12,557 nt of DNA from Chitinophagaceae bacterium (GTDB lineage Bacteria > Bacteroidota > Bacteroidia > Chitinophagales > Chitinophagaceae). Each line of letters begins with the position of its first letter. Position 1 is the first letter of the stretch. The DNA is taken from positions 1-12,557 of the forward strand of contig JACFNM010000098.1 in assembly GCA_019454915.1 (NCBI GenBank), read 5' to 3'. The notes under the pieces were generated by a model that saw only the letters and a program-made list of their open reading frames with translations, was not told the DNA's origin and made no database searches. Both the position numbers and the translations under genes were made by a program. Of the stretch, positions 6,718-12,557 are shown one piece after another.

Positions 6718-6744
6718 CCAGTGTCTGCATTTTCAAACACCTGG
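6718..6744. terminator. Weak hairpin between convergent genes, candidate terminator
   Basis: CCAGTGT at 6718-6724 pairs with ACA-C-CTGG at 6737-6744, with one bulged C and a 12-base loop. It lies between the convergent YcxB-like and DksA-like genes, where a shared terminator is expected. Neither side has a good T-run, so the call is weak. Confidence 0.3.
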
Positions 6745-6781
6745 CTTTATCCTGTTATATAGAGGAATTAAAAATGACTGT

Positions 6782-7714
6782 TTATTGAACGCTTGGGTTT
6801 TTGGCGTATCCCATTTTGGCTTCAATGCTCAGCGTGGCATGCGGTACAGCTCTTAGCCTGGCCTTGTCAATCAGTTTTCCCGTAACACGGCAAATACCGT
6901 ATGTCTTGTTTTCAATTCTGACCATTGCCTTTTCGAGGTGATCAATATACTGTATTTGCCTGCTTGCCATTTGACTTAACTGCTCTCTTTCCATACTGAT
7001 ACTGCCATCTTCCATAGTCATGTACCTGTTTTCACTTTCGTCCCCTCCCATGTCATCCTTCCGGGTAATGAGTCCTTGCAGATAATTCAATTCTTTTTTG
7101 GCGGACTCTAGCTTTCGCAAAATCAATTCTTTAAATTCAACCAATTCAGCATCGCTGTATTTTAGTGTGGGCCCCGACGGCTCTTTTTCAGGCTGATCAA
7201 GAACGGACTGGGTAAATTCCGGCTCATATTTTCTGGAATGGCTGGTACTCAGTTTCGGTATCACTACCGGCTTTGTCTCCCTTTCTTCCTTCACTTTCTT
7301 TTTTGCGGCTTCCGGTTTGGCAGCCTTAACCGACTGGCTTTCGGCAACAGGCAAGACTTTCTTAACCTCTTTTGGCGTTTCTTTCACAGCGACGTGCCTG
7401 ACCGGTTTTTCCACAGATTTTGTTTTTGCCGTTGGTTGTTTTACCGGCATTTTTGCAGCAACCTTTTTATTCTTTTCCTCTTTTCTGGTGCTCTTTTTTG
7501 CCGGTGCTTTTGGAGCGACCGCTTTCTTAGCCGGTTTTGTCTGTTTCGCCGGCTTTGCGGGCTTCGCTGGTTTTACGGCTTTGGCCGATTGGGTAGCTTT
7601 TGCAGGCTTCGTAGCGGCCGGCTTAGCAACTTTTACTGCTTTCTTAGCAACAGTTTTTGTGGCTTTAGCTTTGGAAGTTGCTGTCTTTTTCGCTGCTTTT
7701 TTGTTGGTTGCCAT
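6782..7714 (-). CDS. DksA/TraR-family protein with a long histone-H1-like Lys/Ala/Pro tail
   Basis: This 310-residue protein has two parts. Residues 1-150 are a low-complexity basic tail rich in Lys, Ala, Pro and Thr, with K-P-A-K repeats densest at about 31-64, resembling histone H1 C-terminal tails. Residues 185-300 form a DksA/TraR-like region: an acidic-start coiled coil (S-D-A-E-L-x-x-F-K-E-L-I-L-x-K-L), a second helix (Q-L-S-Q-M-A-S-R-Q-I-Q-Y-I-D-H-L-x-K-A), then the zinc-finger-like end Y-G-I-C-R-V-T-G-K-L-I-D-K-A-R-L-R-A-V-P at 272-291. Of the four zinc cysteines only Cys275 remains; Thr278, Ser296 and Ala299 stand in the others' places. DksA acts in the RNA polymerase secondary channel; here a role in transcription or in DNA compaction is inferred. 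It starts 4 bases after the ileS stop, so the two are surely co-transcribed. Confidence 0.85.
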   Translation of the reverse strand: MATNKKAAKKTATSKAKATKTVAKKAVKVAKPAATKPAKATQSAKAVKPAKPAKPAKQTKPAKKAVAPKAPAKKSTRKEEKNKKVAAKMPVKQPTAKTKSVEKPVRHVAVKETPKEVKKVLPVAESQSVKAAKPEAAKKKVKEERETKPVVIPKLSTSHSRKYEPEFTQSVLDQPEKEPSGPTLKYSDAELVEFKELILRKLESAKKELNYLQGLITRKDDMGGDESENRYMTMEDGSISMEREQLSQMASRQIQYIDHLEKAMVRIENKTYGICRVTGKLIDKARLRAVPHATLSIEAKMGYAKNPSVQ

Positions 7715-7718
7715 GCTG

Positions 7719-10700
7719 TTAAACTTTTTTTGTCACTAAAATCTTTAAAGGTATATCATTAATCTCTATATCAATACCATCCGTCAAATCAGGTAACCAT
7801 TCTAATTTATCTGCCAAAATTTCCGCGCAAATATAGGTATTAAATTCCGTGATAGATTCTTTAAGCGGAGTATTTTCAGACAGTTTTACCAGAACCCGGT
7901 CCGTTAGTTCATACCCGTTGTCTTTTCTTATTTTCTGAATTCGGTTTATAAGCTCCCTTGCATCGCCTTCCTGCTCTAATTCGGGGGTGATGGTGACGTC
8001 CAGAGCCACCGTAAGCGCTCCCTTGTTTGCTACTATCCAGCCGGGAACATCTTCGCTCTGAATTTCCACTTCGTCAAGATTCAGACGAATTGACTCGTTA
8101 TCAATATTTAGAATATGATAACCGTTTGCTTCAATGGATTGAATATCTTCCTGTGTAAACGCCGCAATGGCTGCGCTAACGGCTTTCATCTTTGCCCCAA
8201 GCTTTTTACCGAGCGCGACATAATTCGGCTTTATTTTTTTCCGGATAAAGCCGTTGTTCTCGGACAGATATTCGATTTGCTTAATATTAACTTCGTTTTT
8301 TATCAGGTCTTCTACGTGGCTGATTTGTTCCTCCATGCTTTTTCCCTGCACCGGGATCAAGACTCTCCGGAGAGGCTGACGTACTTTTATGTTTACCCGT
8401 TTACGAAGGGAGAGGATGAGAGAAGACAGATCCTGGGCCATTTGCATCCGTTCCTCAAGAGGTTCATCAATTACTGAGAAATCGGGCTCTGGAAATAATG
8501 TGTGGTGGATGGAGGCTACCTTGTGACGCCGGGTTACTTCGTTCAGGTTGGCGAAAATGGCATCGCAGAAAAAAGGTGAAATAGGAGCCATCAACTGAAG
8601 AACGGTTTCAAGACATTCGTACAGCGTCTGATAAGCGCAAACCTTATCCAATTCGTATTCTCCTTTCCAAAACCTGCGTCGGCTCAACCGTACATACCAG
8701 TTGCTTAAATGCTCATCCACAAAATCTTCAATAGCTCTTCCCGCCTGGGTCGGTTCATAATCATCCATGTATTCGGTAACCCTTTTCTTCAGGCTATTCA
8801 ATGAAGAGAGTATCCATCTGTCAATTTCAGGCCGTTCTGTTGCCGGTATATAGTTTTCTTTAAAAGAGAAGCCGTCAACGTTGGCGTATAGAACAAAAAA
8901 TTGATACGTATTATATAGTGTTCCGAAGAATTTACGCTGGACCTCTTTTATACCTTCCACATCGAACTTGAGACTATCCCAGGGTGAGGCATTGGTTATC
9001 AGGTACCATCGGGTGGAATCCGCTCCCCATTTCTCGATAGTGGCGAACGGGTCTACTACGTTACCCAACCGTTTACTCATTTTATTGCCGTTTTTATCCA
9101 AAACCAGTCCATTGGATACGCAGGTTTTGAAGGCAAGTCCCGGATATTTGTTTTCGCCCGCGTCCAATCCGGCTTTTTTCAGTTCTTCCTGAACAGATTC
9201 CTTCAGCAAACTGCCAAGTGCATGCAGTGTGTAAAACCAACCGCGGGTTTGATCCACGCCTTCGGCTATAAAATCTGCCGGATAGTTTTGGGCAAATATT
9301 TCCTTATTCTCGAAGGGGAAATGCCATTGAGCATAAGGCATCGCGCCACTGTCGAACCATACATCCACTAAATCCGGAACTCTTTTCATGGGTTTACCGG
9401 ATGCGCTCACCAATACAATTTCATCCACATAGGGCTTGTGAAGGTCAAGTGGCTTATCCCGAAAGCTTTGATTGGTATTATTTCCCAACTGGTTATTAGC
9501 CTTCTTTATCTCGTCTCTTAATTCCTCCAGTGAGCCGATGCATTTTTCTTCCTTTTCGTCGGCTGTTCTCCAGATGGGTAAGGGCGTACCCCAAAACCGG
9601 CTTCTGCTCAGGTTCCAGTCAACCATATTTTCCAGCCAGTTACCAAAACGGCCTTCGCCGGTTGATTTGGGCTTCCAGTTGATGGTCTTATTCAGTTCCA
9701 CCATACGGTCTTTTAAAGCAGTGGTCCTGATGAACCATGCATCGAGCGGATAGTATAAAACGGGTTTATCCGTCCTCCAGCAATGCGGATAATTATGTTC
9801 GTATTTCTCAATCTTGAAAGCGCGGTTTTCTTTTTTTAGTTTAACACAGATATCCACATTGACGTCGCTGTAGTTCTTTTCGTTTTTGTAGTCCTTTACA
9901 TATCGTCCGCTGAACTCTCCCACCCCGTCAATGAATTTACCTTCTCTGTCTACCAGGGTTAAAATGCCCAGTCCATATTTTTGACCTGCTTTATAGTCGT
10001 CTGCTCCAAAAGCCGGGGCAGTATGCACAATGCCGGTTCCGTCGTCGGTGGTTACAAAGTCACCGAGAATCACTCTGAACGGATCGGCATCCGGGGTTAT
10101 GGCTTTGATAGACTGTAGGGAATTAGCTTCAAAGGACAAAAGAGGCTCATATCTCAGATTTTCCAGGTCCCTCCCTTTGAACGCGTGAAGTTTCTTCCAG
10201 GGCAGAGATTTTGTTTCACTACTATAGTGCTCAAAGTCACCATTTTCGTCCTCTGCCTTAAAATAATTGCTAATAAGTGATTCAGCTAAGATCACATTAA
10301 TGGGCAGATGAGTATAGGGATTGAATGTTTTGATTAGGGCGTAATCAATTCCTGCACCTACGGTGAGACCAAGATTTGAGGGCAATGTCCAGGGGGTGGT
10401 GGTCCAGGCGAGAAAATATACGTCGTCACTTTGAGCTGCTTCGAACAGAAAGTTACTGCCGTCATTTTTGATTGCCTTAAACATCACCACGGCAGACGTA
10501 TCTTTCACCGGCTTATAAGTACCCGGTTGGTTCAGTTCATGAGAACTCAGCCCGGTTCCGGCGGCGGGAGAATAGGGTTGAATGCTTACGCTTTGGTAGA
10601 GCAACCCTTTTTTGTATAGTTCTTTCAGACACCACCAGAGCGTTTCTATATAATTGTTTTCGAAAGTGATGTAGGGATCGGACAAGTCAACCCAATACCC

Positions 10701-11120
10701 TATTTTGTTGGTTAATTCATCCCATTTATCCTTATACTTTAATACTTCTCTACGGCAGGTGGCATTGTATTCTTCAACCGATATTTTTTTTCCGATATCT
10801 TCTTTAGTGATACCCAATAATTTTTCTACTCCTAACTCTACCGGTAAGCCGTGAGTATCCCAACCCGCTTTTCGTTTTACCTGGAATCCTTTCATCGTTT
10901 TGTACCGGCACACCAAATCTTTCAATGTGCGGGATATTACATGATGGATTCCCGGCATGCCATTGGCGCTCGGCGGACCTTCGTAAAACACAAAAGGTGT
11001 TGAATGATTGCGCAGTTGAATACTCTTCTCAAAGGCCTGATCCTCAGTCCATTTTCTAAGAACCTCCTGTTCAATGACCGGCAGGTTCAATCCTGTAAAT
11101 TCCTTGTATCGTGTTGCCAT
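7719..11120 (-). CDS. ileS: Isoleucyl-tRNA synthetase, eukaryote-like type 2 form
   Basis: This 1133-residue class I synthetase charges tRNA-Ile with isoleucine. The first ATP-binding signature is G-I-H-H at 57-60, a swapped version of H-I-G-H. The second is K-M-S-K-R at 680-684. Other conserved blocks are G-W-D-T-H-G-L-P-V-E at 86-95, the editing-domain pieces W-T-T-T-P-W-T-L-P-S-N at 239-249 and G-T-G-I-V-H-T-A-P-A-F-G at 361-372 (with catalytic Asp374 or 375), D-V-W-F-D-S-G at 586-592 and D-Q-T-R-G-W-F-Y at 623-630. The C-terminal extension and its length fit type 2 (eukaryote-like) IleS, a form associated with mupirocin resistance. The ATG at 11120 leads straight into the conserved N-terminus. 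The nitroreductase gene ends 99 bases upstream and the DksA-like gene starts 4 bases downstream. No T-box leader is visible. Confidence 0.97.
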   Translation of the reverse strand: MATRYKEFTGLNLPVIEQEVLRKWTEDQAFEKSIQLRNHSTPFVFYEGPPSANGMPGIHHVISRTLKDLVCRYKTMKGFQVKRKAGWDTHGLPVELGVEKLLGITKEDIGKKISVEEYNATCRREVLKYKDKWDELTNKIGYWVDLSDPYITFENNYIETLWWCLKELYKKGLLYQSVSIQPYSPAAGTGLSSHELNQPGTYKPVKDTSAVVMFKAIKNDGSNFLFEAAQSDDVYFLAWTTTPWTLPSNLGLTVGAGIDYALIKTFNPYTHLPINVILAESLISNYFKAEDENGDFEHYSSETKSLPWKKLHAFKGRDLENLRYEPLLSFEANSLQSIKAITPDADPFRVILGDFVTTDDGTGIVHTAPAFGADDYKAGQKYGLGILTLVDREGKFIDGVGEFSGRYVKDYKNEKNYSDVNVDICVKLKKENRAFKIEKYEHNYPHCWRTDKPVLYYPLDAWFIRTTALKDRMVELNKTINWKPKSTGEGRFGNWLENMVDWNLSRSRFWGTPLPIWRTADEKEEKCIGSLEELRDEIKKANNQLGNNTNQSFRDKPLDLHKPYVDEIVLVSASGKPMKRVPDLVDVWFDSGAMPYAQWHFPFENKEIFAQNYPADFIAEGVDQTRGWFYTLHALGSLLKESVQEELKKAGLDAGENKYPGLAFKTCVSNGLVLDKNGNKMSKRLGNVVDPFATIEKWGADSTRWYLITNASPWDSLKFDVEGIKEVQRKFFGTLYNTYQFFVLYANVDGFSFKENYIPATERPEIDRWILSSLNSLKKRVTEYMDDYEPTQAGRAIEDFVDEHLSNWYVRLSRRRFWKGEYELDKVCAYQTLYECLETVLQLMAPISPFFCDAIFANLNEVTRRHKVASIHHTLFPEPDFSVIDEPLEERMQMAQDLSSLILSLRKRVNIKVRQPLRRVLIPVQGKSMEEQISHVEDLIKNEVNIKQIEYLSENNGFIRKKIKPNYVALGKKLGAKMKAVSAAIAAFTQEDIQSIEANGYHILNIDNESIRLNLDEVEIQSEDVPGWIVANKGALTVALDVTITPELEQEGDARELINRIQKIRKDNGYELTDRVLVKLSENTPLKESITEFNTYICAEILADKLEWLPDLTDGIDIEINDIPLKILVTKKV

Positions 11121-11219
11121 CTCTACTCAAAAAATGTTGGCGAAGTTACAGAAATATAAGGTATTTATAGGTTCCTGTCCCGTCAGATCGGTTTACTAGT
11201 TCTATATTTTTATACCCTG

Positions 11220-11810
11220 TTAACGTATCCAGGAGACTTTTTCATGGATGCCCGTCCGTTTTCCCGTTGACGAAGGGGTAGCAATATAGCCGATGTAAAA
11301 GAATCCAAGCAGCCTGTCCTCCGCATTCAAACCAAAAAATGTCCGGGCGCTTTCATAATAGGTGATTCCCCCGGTAGTCCAGTAGCCGCCCAGCCCATAA
11401 GCTGTAATCGAGAGATATATGTTTTGGACCGCACAGGCAACGGCTTCTATATCTTCTATCTCAGGGATTTTCGTATTGGGTTTTCTTTTCATGCCAATAG
11501 CGATGACATGAGAAGCTCTCATCGGCTGACGTTTCAGTTTTTCATATTTCTTTTCAGCGAAACGATCCCCCGCTTCCTTTCGGTATAGTTCACTCTGAAA
11601 GTCAGCTAATTGTTGTAAGCCATTTCCGGTAAAGACTGTAAAATGCCAGGGCTCATTCAACCCATGGCTGGGTGCCCAGGTAGCGTTTTCCAAAATTTGC
11701 TCAATTATTTCGTCCGGAATGGTCTTGCCGGTTGCAAACTGATCGGGGAATACGGAGCGTCGGTTACGAATTAAATGATTAATGATTTTCGTGTCGTAAT
11801 TGATGTCCAT
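11220..11810 (-). CDS. Nitroreductase-family FMN oxidoreductase (YdjA-like)
   Basis: This 196-residue protein is a typical short nitroreductase: an FMN enzyme, usually dimeric, that uses NAD(P)H to reduce nitro or quinone-type compounds. FMN-phosphate contacts are expected from R-N-R-R-S-V at 15-20. The conserved A-P-S-H-G-L-N-E-P-W-H-F at 46-57 forms part of the flavin site, and the G-L-G-G-Y-W-T-T-G stretch at 139-147 corresponds to the other conserved flavin-side turn (usually G-L-G-x-x-W). There is no signal peptide, so it should be cytoplasmic. The ATG at 11810 is the first in a favourable position. It lies 99 bases upstream of ileS and 69 bases downstream of the flippase gene on the same strand. 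The natural substrate cannot be told from the sequence. Confidence 0.9.
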   Translation of the reverse strand: MDINYDTKIINHLIRNRRSVFPDQFATGKTIPDEIIEQILENATWAPSHGLNEPWHFTVFTGNGLQQLADFQSELYRKEAGDRFAEKKYEKLKRQPMRASHVIAIGMKRKPNTKIPEIEDIEAVACAVQNIYLSITAYGLGGYWTTGGITYYESARTFFGLNAEDRLLGFFYIGYIATPSSTGKRTGIHEKVSWIR

Positions 11811-11879
11811 TCAAAGAAAATTGGGTGATTAATTGTATCCGTGCAAGGAGCTACGGGGCAAGGGCTGGTTTCTCCCTGT

Positions 11880-12557
11880 TTAAATATACCTGCCTATAAT
11901 GGGTAGTTTTCTGAATTCATTTTTTTCCACTTTCAATACAAAGACAATGAACAGAGCCATTATCATCGTTGCTGATATGAAGTTAAATATGCTATGCTGC
12001 CAAAGCCCGGTTAGTCCTTTGTGAACAAAGAATAATAATACTACGATTACAATATATGCAAGTAATTTCTTCCAGGCATAAGGAACCGGATAGGCCTTTT
12101 GCCCCCAAATATAGCAGGCAACCATCATGCTTCCATAACAAAGGAAGGTAGCCCAGGCGCTGGCCATATAACCAAATTCCGGAATGAAGAAGTAATTGAT
12201 GGTTATGGTTATTATCGCACCCCCTAACGTAATCCATGCGCCGGCCGAAACCCGGTTGGTTATTTTATACCAAACGGATAAATTGTAGTAGATACCTAAG
12301 AAAATGTTGGCTAATAGGAGAATGGGTACCACTTTCAGCCCCACCCATAATTCCTTATTGCGAATGAAATATTTCCAGATGTCAAGATATAAGGCAACAA
12401 AAAGGAACATGACGCAAACAACAATAACAAAAAACTTCATCACCCGGGCATAGGTGCGTTGTGCATTCTGTCCTTCCGCCTGCTTAAAGAAAAAGGGTTC
12501 GGCTCCCAGCCGAAAAGCCTGAATAAATACGGTGATAAGTATTGCCAGTTTGTAACA
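11880..12557 (-). CDS. Polysaccharide flippase (Wzx/MATE-like), N-terminal part outside the window
   Basis: The frame is open from the right edge (first codon TGT at 12557) to the TAA at 11880-11882, giving 225 visible residues with about seven hydrophobic membrane segments. Near its start is F-R-L-G-A-E-P-F-F-F at visible residues 15-24, then a polar loop ending T-Y-A-R-V-M-K. This pattern is typical of Bacteroidota oligosaccharide or lipid-linked sugar flippases of the MOP superfamily. Such proteins move lipid-linked sugars across the inner membrane. Some short in-frame starts exist (for example the GTG at 12443), but the conserved block upstream shows that the real start lies outside the window. 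No sugar-transferase genes are visible here, so the substrate is unknown. It probably starts the minus-strand gene series that continues with the nitroreductase. Confidence 0.85.
   Translation of the reverse strand, partial: CYKLAILITVFIQAFRLGAEPFFFKQAEGQNAQRTYARVMKFFVIVVCVMFLFVALYLDIWKYFIRNKELWVGLKVVPILLLANIFLGIYYNLSVWYKITNRVSAGAWITLGGAIITITINYFFIPEFGYMASAWATFLCYGSMMVACYIWGQKAYPVPYAWKKLLAYIVIVVLLFFVHKGLTGLWQHSIFNFISATMIMALFIVFVLKVEKNEFRKLPIIGRYI

Noticed and set aside
7238..7762. Two long plus-strand frames (up to 174 codons) opposite the DksA-like gene
   Set aside because: They are the reverse reading of the Lys/Ala/Pro-rich tail, whose codon bias removes stops on the other strand; their products are just runs of Phe, Leu, Cys and Gly with no family features.
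11121..11219. T-box or other leader RNA for ileS
   Set aside because: The 99-base gap has no visible stem-loop series, no T-box consensus and no terminator; T-boxes are also mainly a feature of Gram-positive bacteria.
12441..12443. GTG as the start of the flippase
   Set aside because: The frame is open to the window edge and the 38 codons before it encode the conserved F-R-x-x-A-E-P-F-F-F block, so the gene is simply cut by the window.
12498..12514. 7-bp inverted repeat with a CCC centre inside the flippase gene
   Set aside because: It falls in codons for the conserved R-L-G-A-E-P motif, so the symmetry is most likely a by-product of coding.

Overview
The window looks like core chromosomal DNA of a member of the Bacteroidota, most likely a Chitinophagaceae-like lineage. 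The evidence is the long eukaryote-like isoleucyl-tRNA synthetase, a class II ribonucleotide reductase of about 1,100 residues, a DksA-type protein carried directly behind ileS, a tiny Chitinophagaceae-style lipoprotein, and start regions that lack Shine-Dalgarno sequences. One gap also holds a plausible Bacteroidota-type promoter (TTTG, then a TAnnTTTG-like -7 box). No phage, transposon, CRISPR or tRNA signature was found. The lineage is inferred from gene content, not from a search.

Left part, + strand (1-5653). The window opens with the last 44 codons of uvrB. An orphan ParA/MinD-type ATPase follows, with a COG4947-type serine esterase 33 bases behind it; they probably form a two-gene unit. 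A 577-base stretch before the next large gene holds a cysteine-rich open frame with no convincing start and what looks like a broken lipoprotein gene related to PepSY-like proteins. Next come a candidate promoter, a palindromic operator and nrdJ, the B12-dependent ribonucleotide reductase, closed by a strong intrinsic terminator.

Middle part, + strand (5734-6699). This is a mostly non-coding stretch with a 10-bp-stem hairpin, a 38-residue lipoprotein too short for usual gene calling, a perfect 13-bp inverted repeat, and a two-helix YcxB-like membrane protein.

Right part, - strand (6782-12557), in transcription order: the 3' part of a Wzx/MATE-like polysaccharide flippase, a nitroreductase, ileS, and a DksA/TraR-like protein with a long histone-H1-like Lys/Ala/Pro tail. 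The last two are 4 bases apart and are presumably co-transcribed. This set converges on the YcxB-like gene.

Nothing here amounts to a clearly new multi-gene system. The items most worth a second look are the swapped HIGH motif (GIHH) in IleS, the DksA-like protein with an H1-like tail and most zinc ligands lost, the decayed region with an operator-like dyad before nrdJ, the hairpins around the small lipoprotein, and the orphan ParA-esterase pair.
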